DNA of 64,000 nucleotides from Chaetorhynchus papuensis. Taxonomy: Eukaryota > Chordata > Aves > Passeriformes > Rhipiduridae. Position numbers and translations under genes: made by a program. The stretch is from positions 25,588 through 89,587 of the forward strand of contig VWYX01001238.1 in the NCBI GenBank assembly GCA_013396525.1. The letters are read 5' to 3'. Positions 42,973-54,600 of the stretch are shown here, in pieces (the first letter of the stretch is position 1; each line of letters begins with the position of its first letter). Under the pieces are notes generated by a model. It had not been told where the DNA came from. It made no database searches and saw nothing but the letters and a program-made list of their open reading frames with translations.

Positions 42973-44269
42973 ACTCCTTACTGGCTGATTCCGGAGGAGA
43001 CGGAGTGCAAACGCACCTGCACGTATCCAGGCCACGGATTAAAACCTCCAGGCTTTCTCGTTTCTCTCCTGATGTTCCTTCGGGGACCGTGCTCTCAGCT
43101 GCTCCCTGACAGGTTCCCCACCTCTGCCTCGGCAGCAGTTACAGATCCCAGGTGGGGGCAGACGATTGTGCCGTCACCAGCCCTGAGCTCAAAGTCACAG
43201 CACGGCAGAGAAGTCCTCCAAGTATTCCCGGTACTCCGGTGCAGCACACCTCATTCTTCTGCACGTTAATGTTTGCTGCTTGGGAGCCAGCTCCATTTTC
43301 CCTGCAGCTCTTGGGGAGCTGGGAGCACTGCTAGCAGGGTGGCAGGGACACGGGAGAACCAAGAAATGTCACCTTGCTTAGGACATGGCTCTCGCTCTCT
43401 CAGCAACTCAGCTTCTTCCTTTGAAAAGCTGAAATATTCTACGATCTGTTCCTGAGCTGTTGCTTGTAAGACTTCTGAGTGTTTCCCAGAGTAGGGGGTG
43501 AGTTCCCCTCTGTTTCCCAAGGAAAGAGGCAGAGCTGGGGTGCAGAAGGGATGGGAGGTCTCTCCAGGGGAGCAGAGGGGATGCATCAGCTGTGGCAGCC
43601 TTATTAAAGGAGAGGCAAGGAAAGCAGAGGGCACCTGGGCTCAGATTAAATTCATTGTCTCAAGTGCTTTTGTAAGCTCCTCTAAATTAATTTCCCAGTG
43701 CTTTCACCCCTGTCTCCAAGCAGAGAGAGCAGCACGCCCCTTCCTCACAGGGCACTGGGAAGATGAATTTGCAAACATTTTTAACGCAAGAAGGCAGGAG
43801 AATGTCTAATTGATGGCAGACATAATGAAAACCCCAAATATTTTGGGCACCAGGACCAGCCCACAATTGCCCCATGACGAGGAAAGCAAGGCAAGTCCTC
43901 TGCTGCTGGCTGCAGCCTCCCTGGGAGCACGAGGGGGCAGGAATCTGAGGAGGGATAGCTACACTGACGGTATTCCCAGTGCAAAGGTGCTGCCAAAATA
44001 CGCTGACACCTTTTCTTTCATCAAACGGGCACAGAAATCCAGCCCCTTCCGTTCTGGAACGCCTCGAGGCCACGATGTGATGAGCCAGCAGATGGGGCAG
44101 TGCAGTCTGACTCCACCTGGGAGAGACAGGGAATGGGAGCAACCCACGGGTTTGGGGCAGGCACGGGAGAGCCAGCACAGGAGCCACCAGTGCTGTGGGA
44201 ACAACTGCAGCTCAGGGGATGGCCCCGCTCCAAGCTCCTCACTGGGGCTGGAGCTGAGACAGGGAAGAA
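42973..44269. other. No gene recognised
   Basis: Mixed unique sequence. If the LTR to the left is a 5' LTR, the first part could be leader: a TGG occurs at 42982, but the bases after it match no primer tRNA that I recognise. Otherwise ordinary host DNA. Confidence 0.35.
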
Positions 44270-44510
44270 AAATGAGCATCTGGAAGTCCATATGAATAAG
44301 CTAATGCCGCAGGGCTGTCAGTCATGTGCTAATACCCTTAGCTAAAGAAACATATTGATCCTGATTGCCTGGAATTGCACTTGAAAAGGGCTGGGTGACA
44401 TTTCCAAGGAGACACGAGCTACTTTCAAGTCAATTAGCGGCATTGGAGGATTCATGCTGAGGGGACGCACTCACCTCCGAGGAATGCCAGGAGAGAATGA
44501 GAATTGAATT
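44270..44510. other. AT-rich conserved-element-like block
   Basis: Repeat-free, with CATATGAATAAGCTAATGCCG, GTGCTAATACCCTTAGC and GTCAATTAGCGGC. Same texture as the other TAAT-bearing blocks of the window. Regulatory role inferred only. Confidence 0.38.
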
Positions 44511-47500
44511 AAGCCTTTTCATACACAGAGAAACAAATCCTTTAATGGCCTGTAACAGCTGACAGGACACCCAGGGTCGCCAAAAGCATGCTGGCAGCAG
44601 CTAGGTGAAGAAGCTTCCCCGTGATGAAGCTGAGGGCTGCAGAGCAGCTGAATCACTGCGACAGGCCCAGGAGGGCACGCAGAGCTCCACAGGGTAATCC
44701 TCTAAACAAGGGAAGAGAGGGAAGCAAAGTTTAAGTTCCATGTCAACAATGCACAAAAAGCTCTTCCTTCCTCTCCAGGTACCTGATCTCCCTCGGGGCT
44801 CAACGGGAACGTCACAGCCAGCACATCTCAGGTACCACTGAGCAGCGTGCCCCTCGCGGAACAGGCACTTAAGTGAGGTCTTCTGCCCGCTGCCTTCCCA
44901 AAAATATTCCTTCCTCCTATGGATCCCAAAGCCTCCTTCAGAGCCTAGGACCCCAGGCAGGTTTGAAACCACCTCAGCAAATCCAAAGGCAGAGGAATCA
45001 GTCTAACTCTGCAATCCCTCTGTTTTTTCTATTTGCGGGTGCTCTGACCCATATTTAGTTTCCATGGTTCCTCTTATGTTCCTATAAACATGAGGCTTGT
45101 ACCTGAATTCAAGGCTTTCTGGACAGCTTTACAGAGATGATTTCCTGCTCTCTCACGGCAGCTGCAGTCATTCTGTCTCACAAGCCAGGGTGCAGAACCC
45201 TTTGATCCCTGTGCAGGAGGGAGTGAAAGCCTTCCAACCCACCCACAGGGTGGAAGTGACCCCACCAAGCACAGACTCAGAACTGAACAGGTCCCTGGAG
45301 TATTTGGATCTTCCTGAGCATGGCACAGGAAAATGAAAATGGACAGAGAAGCCAGCCCACATGTTTTCTCCAGCCTCAGTTCTGCAACCTCTCAGACACC
45401 GTGGGTTTCCCTGTGACAGCATCTCTCAGCCATGAGCCCAAAACCATCTTCAACACACCAGTGACATTCAGAGGCCCCAGAAATGCCACCATGTTCTTCT
45501 GAGTGTTGCCACAGCCCAGGGAAAGCTGCCCGTTGTCCCCACCTTCCAAAGCCAGCTAGTTCAGCTAAGCCTAAAAGCCCAGTGATGTCCTCAGGTCCTT
45601 CCTCATGCACATACCTACACCAGGGATGCTGCACTAGGAGCTCTAATGGGGCTAATCCTTCTGTGCTGCAGCAGCACAAGTTTAATTGTGAGATTTTTTT
45701 ACCCATCCTCACCACAATGCAGGTTTTCCTAGTCCAGTGCAAAGCAAGACCCTTTTGGTGCTCCCCTGGCTTTCCCCCCTCCCCGCTGCTGCACTCCTAA
45801 ACTGAAAGACAGAGACAGACAGCTCCAGTCCCAAAAGAATTCAGATGGAAGTCATTCTTCTCAACTCAGCTGAAGACAAGAGCCTGTGTTTATAGACCTG
45901 CAGGCTTCAAGCAGAATAAAAGAATCTCCTAATAGCCCCTGCAGATGGGAGGAGACTTGGGAAATGGATCCTCCCATGGGTTTGCCATGGAGTGTCCCTC
46001 GAGTTTTTAACTAAGCATTTTCTCATCTGAGTTTCTTATATGGCCACTGATTTTCCAGAGAGAAAATAAAATCAGAATTCTGACACATCTGAAAAGCCCT
46101 GCAGAGCCGGAGCCCCTGTTCTTTCGGTGGCACCTCCGACCACAAACATCCACAGCCAAAAAGCTTAAGAAACCCATTTTTTTCACTAGAACAACAGAGT
46201 GCAGCGTGCCAGTCTCATTTTGCAAGGACTGCTAGGAGCCTGGATCTCAATTAAAGCTACCAGGGCTCAAAAATAGCCTTCTGCAGTATTTGCAGGCTGT
46301 AACACAAAGCGTAGGTCACATTACTGAGAGCACCTGAGAAACACAAACGGCTGAGGCTTGGCTTCAAAGTGACCCTTGCTTCAACAGCCACTTCTTTTCT
46401 CCCGTGGATGGAAGGTGGTTAAAAGCAGCACATAAGTACCATTTAATGCTGGACAAGTCGGCCAGACCACACCGATGCTTACAGGCAGAGAGCTGATGCA
46501 CACGGGTGACTCTTGCAAAGCTTACACAGTAAATCCAAAACACAACCGAGACTTAACCTCGGGTCTTCCAAACCCCTCCCTTCCTCCCCCCCCCCCCAAA
46601 AGCATTGCACTTTGCTTTCTGCTCGCTAATAAAAGCCAGCTGAAGGGGTATGGGATGGCTGCGTGGACACACTCAGCAACCAGAGCTCTAGTGAGGAGTA
46701 CAACCGAGAGAAAGAGAGAATCCATTCCCTCTGTGAGATGGGAAGAAAGCGAAGGGGCACAGCAGGGTGCTCCTGACAAGATGGGAAGGGAAGCAAAGGG
46801 GTTTTTTTTTTTTTGTCTTTACTGTGAAGAGATGTCTGCATTTCCCTTATTAACAGCAAGGCTCAGCCCTAGCTAGAGAACAGCAGGAGGGGCTGAAAAA
46901 TGGGGTCTCTTCTCAAAGCACCATTTCTCTATAAATATCAAGCATGAGCTGCTGCCCGTGAAAGCAGCCCATTACATTTCTGGGGTGCTCTCACCCAGCC
47001 ATACAGGAAGCCAAACTGACTAAATGACCCTTTCTGGGTTTCAAACAAAGCAACATCACCTCCCCAAGCCACCAGCAGTCCAGAAGACCCCACTAAGGGA
47101 CTAAAACATGTAAGAAAGTCAAATTTGGTTGTCCCAGCATCTGCGGGGGCAAAGGGGATGGTTCTCGCTTCCAGGTGTGAAGGGCCAGCATCTCATCTGT
47201 ATGGAGATGCCACCGTATGTGCTGACCTGTGTGATCATGTTTTAATAATAGGAGAAGTAGCTCCCTCTGCTGCAGAGCACCACAAGCAGGAGGGGCTGAC
47301 CCAGCCACCCTAAGACCCAGAAAGGAATCTGCCACGATGCCAGTAGGGTCACGGGTGCCGTAGGATGGGAATGGGGACAGACAGAGGTACCAGAGGGAGA
47401 TGTGCTTAGCAGGCCAGATGATGAGCTGCTGGGTTAAGGGGTAGGTGGAAGGGGGAATAACCAGGTGTCCGAGGAAGCTGGAGGGATGGGAAAAGGGGAA

Positions 47501-48904
47501 GACTTCCAACAAGTCTCAAAGCTGTTTGTTCTGGCCCTAGCTGCCATTATGAATTTCTTCTGACCTTGGCAAAGATGATGCAAAATCCAACCCAGTATGA
47601 AGTTGGAGGAGGACTCAGGTAAATTTTTTTTTTTTTTTTTCCCCAGCCAGCTTCAATTCTCATCAAATCCCAGTTCACCCCAGCAATCCCTACTGCAGAA
47701 GTCTCAGCAACCCCAGGAGTCTGCATCCCTGCACTGGGAAATCACTTTAAATACACACACAGAGCCCAGGGGGGAGATCTTCCCTCTACCTTCTCATATC
47801 TCGACCTCAGGGCTCAGCTGTGTCTTCTTCCATAGATATTTTTACGGAGGCAGAGGAATTAAGCTTTATTAAAACATGGGCTGTGATTCTCTCTGTCACA
47901 TGCACCCACGACACGGGAGTTCAACATGACATGTATCACCAGGAGGGCTACCAGCAAAACTGCAAGAACTGGCAACCAGGAGAGCAGGGTTCAGGCCAGA
48001 GGCAAAGAAAAGACACAACGTGACAAGGGGCTGGATATCTCGTATTGCTCTCACGTGTGTCCTCGGGTCAGGTGTGGAGCACAGACAGTGAGGCAAGGCA
48101 GCAGTGAAACAATGCCGATCGTGTTTCCCTTGCCCTGTGCCATTCACACTCTAAGGCTGTTCCAGCTGCAGCCACGTGCTCCCCACACAGCCACAGACAG
48201 AGAGGATTTAATTCTCTCTAAAGCTAAATCTCTAATCCAAAAACCTATGGATAAAAGAAACAGGGTTGGGAAAGGAAGCCATGACCAGCTTTCACCACCC
48301 AAAAGAGTCTGCACAACCTCCTGGGTGCCAATAGGACAGAGATAACGATATTGAAGTGAATAAAATCAATTGTTCTGTAAGAGCTTTCTGGGACCATTAG
48401 TTAATTAAGTCGCCAACAGATAAAGGTCTGTACAAAAAGCTCTGATCACCTTCAGCACCCAAGATTAAAGAGGACTGGTCTCCACCCCCTGCCTACCTGC
48501 AAAATCCCAAACTGTTCATTTTCTGGCTGCTCTCTTTCACAGAGCAGCAAGAGTTAAAAAAACAAACCCACACTTCTTCTGCAAAAGCAAAGGCACTGCC
48601 AAGCACGGGAACACCAGGGAGAAGGCAAGCAGGCAGCTTGCAAGCTGCCCAGCTTTATTATTTCTTGAAACAAAGACAACATCTCTTAGTGCAAACGTTT
48701 TTCAGGAGATGTGAGAGATGCAATGACTGTGGTGAGTCCCTTTCAGACACATCCACCCTCCTTTTGGGACCATCACTTGGGAGATGATGAGCAACTTATT
48801 GCCTCGCCCATCCCAGGCCCCGCTGCCCATAGCCCCCCACCGTGGTGAGGGAAACACAATCAGCACTGTTTCACTGCTGCCTAATTCCACCTCCGTGCCT
48901 CCAC
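44511..48904. other. No gene; repeat-poor unique sequence with homopolymer runs
   Basis: No exon, CR1 or LTR recognised. There is a C run at 46586-46597, T runs at 46802-46814 and 47624-47640, and an AT-rich patch at 48345-48425 with a TTAATTAA palindrome (48401-48408). The T run at 47624 is followed by CCCCAG, a splice-acceptor look-alike, but no credible exon follows. Confidence 0.4.
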
Positions 48905-48905
48905 G

Positions 48906-48965
48906 CTGGACCTAGATGATCTCAGAGGTCCCTTCCAACCCAAACTATTCTAGGATTCTGTGATT
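48906..48965 (+). mobile_element. CR1 LINE 3' tip (plus strand)
   Basis: About 60 bp: 'gctggacctagatgatctc', 'agaggtcccttccaaccca' and a TAGGATTCTGTGATTC tail. A very short 5'-truncated CR1. Confidence 0.8.
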
Positions 48966-50189
48966 CCCAAAAGCCACATTCCAGCTTTCCCCTCAAATGC
49001 TGAATTGGCCTCATTCTCCCCCAAGGAGTGGCAAACCCAATCCTTGCTGTGCTCCCGTGCCCTCAGCAGAGTTACACTCAGGCAGGGTCCTTTGAGAAAG
49101 TGCTCCCCTCCATAAGATGAACTGAAAAGGAAAAAGGGATTTGGAAGCCCAAGAACAGATGGGAGCAAAGAGGGACTGTTCTCCAAAGACCTTCAATAAC
49201 AGGGTATTCAGAACATCACGAGGCTTGGCAAACAGGAAAGTCAGATTCCAAACTCCCTTCTGACCACCCCTGAAGATGCTCCGGGACTAAGCATTGCTAT
49301 CCTCAAACCCTGCCTTTCCAGAAGCGTGGGCTTCCTGGTGTACCCTCACCCTGCTGGTGACCCACAGAGTCCCTGTCACCACATTCCCACCCTCTCATTT
49401 AAATCCCACTGAGGAGCTGAAGTCAGGATTCACGTGGTTCACGCACATCTGCTGAGATGGGGAGTATCATTTTTTCCCAGCTCCCCACGCGAATTGCAGC
49501 CCCCTCTGGGCAGTGCAGAACTGCTTTTGATGAGGAGCTAGAAACACTTCAGCACTTTCTGAACAGATAAAAGGGGGACTGTCGAATCCAGTAGTTCTGG
49601 GGAAGAGCGAGGTTTCTGTTTCCCCACGGCTGTTTACAGCTCGCACAGCCTGGCTGGGGTGGCGTCCCCCACCGCGGTGCTCCGGCAAAGGCACCAGCAC
49701 CACCCCACGCTCCCGTCTGCCAGAGGAGCAGAGCGCTGCTCAAACAGCAGCTGGTTAACATTCAAATCCCAGGAAATTCACACACCCCCTTGCTGCCACC
49801 CAGCTTCTCTGAGGCTCCGATTCCCAGCGTGCTCGAGTCAGAGCTGGACTCTGTTTCTCCAGCTAGTTGGAAGGCAGCTGCTGGAAAGGCTGGAAAGACC
49901 AGCTCCGGGGGAAGACGTGGGCACGTCGCAGCACTTCTCTGAAACACAGCAGTGGGACAAGCTCCCAGTGCATCACAACAGCATGGCACGGATGGATGCA
50001 GGGCAGTGCATGGCAGTGCGACCCCCGGCAGGGCTGGTAGCACCCCAAAGGCAGCAATGAAACCTTAAGACAGAGCACAGCATTTTACCCTTTGTTTATC
50101 CCAATCTCCCAAGGCCTTTCAGCAACGCACAGCTCAGGAGCAGCTTTCATTACTTTGTTTAAACCCTTTCCAAACCCATTTAATCTTTA
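48966..50189. other. No gene; unique sequence
   Basis: Nothing recognised. Overlapping GC-rich chance frames at 49659-50078. Confidence 0.4.
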
Positions 50190-50260
50190 GCATCCACAGT
50201 ATCCCATAGCAATGAGTTCCACAGTTTGCCTACATGGCATGGCAAGCAATTTCTCCTCCT
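50190..50260 (-). mobile_element. Possible ancient CR1-like fragment (minus strand)
   Basis: The wording 'agcatccacagtatccca', 'gcaatgagttccacagttt' and 'caagcaatttctcctcctg' resembles the antisense of an old CR1 lineage. It is short and diverged, so the call is tentative. Confidence 0.42.
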
Positions 50261-50362
50261 GAAGCACCCCCAAAGTAATTTCACTGCAGATGCAGAAAGA
50301 GATGAAAAAGCAGGGGGCAGTCTGGAGGAGAAGAAATTAAACCGTCACAGCTTTAGGAAGAG

Positions 50363-50755
50363 CTGGCAAGGAAAGGTTAAACGAACTGGGTTCATACAGC
50401 CTAGGAAAAAAAAAAGGAGAAGACTAAGGCACAGAGGCGTAACAATCTTCCAGTAGCTTGCAGGTTATTAAGACAGCAGTCGATTGTTCTCTGTGTTCAG
50501 TGGCAGAAGAAATAATTTAACTTGGAGCAAAGAAAGCTTAAGTTTAGACATTTAAAAAACAAAACCAAAAAAGATTAAAAACTTTCTCCCTAGAACAGAT
50601 AGAGGGAAGTTGCAGTATTTTTCACTGGAGACATCTATGGAAAGGTTAAGCAAACACCTGTGTGGAGGGGAGAGGTGTAATTGATCTTGCCTCAATGCCA
50701 ACACACGGAGTAGATTATCTGCAGAGGCTCGTTCCAGCCCTCTGCGAGAACAAAA
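50363..50755 (+). mobile_element. Ancient CR1 LINE 3' region (plus strand)
   Basis: Collinear but diverged: 'aaggttaaacgaactgggtt', 'catacagcctagg', 'acaatcttccagtagct', 'cagtggcagaagaaata', 'acttggagcaaagaaag', 'ttttcactggagacatctat' and 'attatctgcagaggctcg' followed by TTCCAGCCCTCTG. This matches the order of an old CR1 subfamily through to near its 3' end. It overlaps several A runs. It lies just right of an opposite-strand CR1-like fragment. Confidence 0.66.
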
Positions 50756-51091
50756 AAACTTTTTAACTACCAACAAAAAACTTTCTAACTGCTTTCTTCA
50801 TGCATTTTTAATTGCATTTTAATTTTTGTCCTCGTATAGCTTGAGACAAGTGTAAAAAAACAAAGCCGTGGCTCGCACATCAGAAATTACACGCTTTTCC
50901 ATTCCTTCAATGCAATAAGAAGATGTAAAAGTTAGAACATAGATATAGATATATATTGAGCTATACAGTCACACCAATAAATATGTATGGGTGTCTCGTC
51001 CCCTTTTGCTTTGCCAAAAATAGCACCAAATTATGCCAACCAATGAGAAACCACGTTTCATTAGGAAATGAACTTTAAAATACGAGATTAA
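50756..51091. other. AT-rich sequence, possibly part of an ancient repeat
   Basis: Low-GC DNA with TATAGATATATATT near 50942-50960 and no open frame. It leads into the palindromic block to the right and may belong to the same old element. Confidence 0.35.
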
Positions 51092-51170
51092 AACGTGGTT
51101 TTTAAATCATGATTTCCTGCTTGTTGATTTAAATCATGATTAAAAGGGGTGATTTAAATCAACCACCCTG
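51092..51170. repeat. Cluster of ATTTAAAT/AATCATGATT palindromes
   Basis: Contains AAATCATGATTT (51104-51115), GATTTAAATC (51126-51135), AATCATGATT (51132-51141) and TGATTTAAATCA (51150-51161), all perfect palindromes, then ACCACCCTG. A GATTTAAATCA...CCACCCTG ending is something I recall from an ancient repeat shared by reptiles and birds, but I cannot name the family. Confidence 0.55.
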
Positions 51171-53864
51171 AAGAAAACAGGCCGCCTCCTCAAGTGGGGA
51201 AGACAGAGGTGCCCCAAAGACCAGTCAGGTAATTCCAGTTTCCACTGCTCTGCTCTTTCTCCAGCTTAGCATTCCTACCACATCCATCTTCTCTGAAGAA
51301 AAAGCAATTTCCATCCCCAAGTCCCTTCCACCACCCTTCTCCGGACCTCGAGCCCGCACAGTTCTCATGCCCAGCGAGCATCATCAAGAAATTCCAAGCT
51401 GACACAGAATCAGCCTCAAACAAACTTCCCTGCGACAATTATAATCAGATCCTCCCTGGATGCAAATAGTGTTTCTGAGCGTGGGCTCCAATCACAGCTT
51501 GTGAATAATTACGACAGGATTTTGAAGCCTGCCCTCGAGAACAAGAGGAATCAACACGCCTGCTCGAGGGGATGGAGGCACACACAGAAGGGGGGAACTT
51601 CCCGCCAGCAAGACATGGAGAAGAGAGTCCCAAAGACCTTGTTACAAATGGATTTTTGGGTGTTTCATCCCGGAGCTGGTCTAGAACATCAGGCTGCCAC
51701 AATGGGTGGTGGCTCCACATTCCTGCAGAACACTCTGGTCCAGACGTGGGCAGGTCTCTTCTCCAAAGCCATGGCATAGGCTTCACGCAGAAGAAGCCGT
51801 CACAGAGCTCTGAAGAGAGCTCCAGAGGTCCTTTGGTTTTCAGATTGCTCTGCCAAGACCATCACCAGAGGTTCAAGACACTGGCATTTCAGCTGCACTC
51901 ATCTGTCAGAACTAGGCTGAACACCAGTTCAGTTCCCCAGACCTGTGGACACAGGTGGGACTGGGAGAGAAAGCAGAATCCCTGCACAGGATGCTTCCCA
52001 ACCTTCTCCTTCCTCCAAATCAAAGATCCACCTGTGGCTCTGAAGATTCCCCAAATGAATCCCACCATTTGTATTTATTTATTTACCTATTTATTTACCA
52101 GATCTGAGGTACCGAGGAGCAACAAACCAGCAAAAAAGCTGAGCTTCAGTTGCTGCAAAGCCAGAATTAACTCTCCAAGCAACACAGGCAGAGATCCAGC
52201 CTACCTGGCCAACCTCCACGGGCCACACGAACATCCCGGTGCCAGAACCTGCCTTTCCTTGTAGAAGAAGTGGAGAGGAGTGCTCTGAGCAGAAAAACAA
52301 AAAGTTTCCAGCAGCAGTGTGTGAAATGGAGGCAGCTCAGTCAGGCTAAGATGACATCTCTGGGAATCACAGAGATCTTAACCCAACCAGTCCATCCAGG
52401 AAGGAGATTCCTCATGGGCATTTTAATGGTCCTGGTGCTGGCAATTTCAGTGGAATGGAAATAGGGGTGGAAAAATGCATCAGCAAGGATGGAAGCGGAA
52501 AGGAGAGACCAGGACAAATGGAAAGAAATAACCAGAACTCCAAGAGGGATTGGTCATCCCACAATCAACTTGAAATTTTCTCAGTGCCTACTGAGATTTC
52601 ATCAGAAGCAAAACAATTCCACCAAATGACGTTTCAGCACAAATCCACCAAACTGAAAGCCCAGGATTTCATCACCAGCATGAAAAATTGTAATTTTCCT
52701 TGGTTTGGCTTTTAAAAATCAAAAATCAAAGTTTTTTAATGGTTTTTTTCTTATTATTCCTGACATTAAACGAACCAGAAAGAATGGCATCCAGGCAGGA
52801 TTCACCTGTCTTTCACTTCCCACCTCTTCTAACTTGCCAAGACTTCCTTCTTCTTTAAACAAAATACAAAGAGTCTGTGAAAGGAAAAGCTAACTCGTGT
52901 TAAAAGCTGCATCTGCAAAAAAGTCAAGGAAACTTTGAATCAAGGACGGAGTAGGAATGAAAGACAACGAAAACACTACTGAAAACAAGTTTAAGCTCTC
53001 CATTAAGGAAAGTCCTCCTCCTGTTCAGCAAAATTGAACCCTTGGCATTTTTTTTCTGTGAATTGATTGTTGTATTGTTTCGTTTGGGCTTTTGTACTGA
53101 TTTAATACATTCCATCTGCATTAAGCTGGGCAGCACAAAAGGGCACCGGGCAAGTCAGACTCGAGATTTTCAGCTTTGGCTCAAAAGCCAAAATCTGTTG
53201 TTGACTGCTTGGGTAGAACAGCAGAGAGAGGCCAAAGCAAGCTTTAAAAACAAATCCAACACCTTCCACAGCCCGAGAGGCATCCCCTTCCATCTGCCAT
53301 CTCAAGCAATTCTCCTTGCAGCACAAGGAGCAGTCCAAGACCTGAGCATATTTTGCAGATCCTCCCGTGATTCTGCAAGCTCACCCCAACGACGAGGGGA
53401 AGAGCCACCGTCTGATCTGCCTCTCCTTCTCCCAGCAAGCAAACCTGACTGCCTGGCCCTGGATTCTGTCATTAGAGACAGCAGTCGTTAAGAATTCATG
53501 CCCGCTGCCAACGCTGCATTTTTTGGAGAGGTCCTGCACTCAGGCAGAACTAATGAGCAGGCAAAGAAAGGGAAGAGCAGTCAGAGCAGAAAACACTCAC
53601 ACAGACGCAGCCGAAACGAGAGTGCAGACTTATCTGTAGGTCCTCTCCCCTCCGAGGTGCTTCGGCAGCGTGGTGCAGTGAAATGTTTACCCAGGGGAAG
53701 GGATGGCTGTCATACCTGTGCTATGGATGAGGGAGAAAGGGTCTAACGGTGCCTGGGTGCCCCAGAGGGCTGTGCTGGAACTGGGGCCGGGTTGGGAAGC
53801 CCCGATCCCAACACTTTCGTTCACAAGGTGAAGGCAGTTGCCTTCAGATGGTTCCGGAGGCTGT
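51171..53864. other. No gene; unique sequence
   Basis: A (TTTA)n tract at 52072-52098 with two TATTTATTTACC units. Positions 52480-52760 are AT-leaning and may hold a very old repeat, but no family is recognisable. No exon supported. Confidence 0.4.
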
Positions 53865-53970
53865 GAATTCTCAGCTGTAAAAATAGGCCAGATAATACCT
53901 GTCTGAAGGGGATTTACCCTGCCGTATGTGCAAAATACTTCGCAGTCATTGGACAAAAGGGTTTTATCAA
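53865..53970 (+). mobile_element. Possible ancient L2/MIR-type tail (plus strand)
   Basis: The sequence follows the outline of an L2/MIR 3' end: 'attctcagctgtaaaaatag', GATAATACCTG, 'gaaggggatttaccctg', 'tgcaaaatacttcgcag' and 'attggacaaaagg'. Such tails are shared by ancient amniote SINEs and L2. The match is partial, so confidence is moderate. Confidence 0.45.
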
Positions 53971-54459
53971 AATACAGCCAGAGGCTGGATGAGATATTAA
54001 CCTCCCCCTCTTCCAGCTACTGCAAAAAAAAAAAAAAAAATTAAAAAAAAAATCCTGCTGGTTTCTGGGAGCAGAAGGCAGCACTTCTTCCTGCATTTCT
54101 GCGTGGAACAGCCAGCTGTGGAGCTTGTGCTTACCAGTAATAACAACTTTAACTGCAGTGGAAGAGCAGAGAACTTAATCACATATAGAAATGGGACACG
54201 CAGAGATGGGATTCACAGAGGGACAGGCTCCCTCTGCACCCACTGAGCAGTCTGTGTAAGGAAGGATGCTCTTCAATGTACACATCTCCATGTACAGCTT
54301 TGCTGAATTGTTGCTGCCAGAGAATCGTAACTAAAGCATTTCTCACTTCCATCTGTTTCTGTTGTAAGCCACAATGTTACAGCAGCATTTATTCCTTCTT
54401 CCCTTTCTCTTCCCCTGCCTGCTTTTTCCCCAAGCATCCAATTTTTTAGGCCTATAACC
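53971..54459. other. No gene; A-rich tract
   Basis: Contains A runs of 17 (54024-54040) and 10 (54043-54052). Otherwise unique sequence. Confidence 0.4.
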
Positions 54460-54600
54460 CTGAAAATGATGAAAGTCTCCCATTGATTTCAATTGGCTTT
54501 TGTTTAAGGGCTTGATAGCAGAGAGAAAAATTGAATGATCATTCATTGAACGAGACAGATTTGGCCCAGTTCCCCAGCTGGTGTAAATCAGCACGAGCAC
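54460..54600. repeat. Possible ancient amniote repeat remnant
   Basis: 'ctcccattgatttcaattgg' with CTTTTG and 'gtttaagggctt', then 'gcccagttccccagctggtg' with TAAATCAGCA, recall phrases common in very old reptile/bird repeats of unsettled family. Divergence is high. Confidence 0.35.

Noticed and set aside
47617..47646. Donor-like CAGGTAAAT directly before a T run and CCCCAG, as a mini-intron
   Set aside because: About 25 bases is too short for a vertebrate intron. It is a chance arrangement around a homopolymer.
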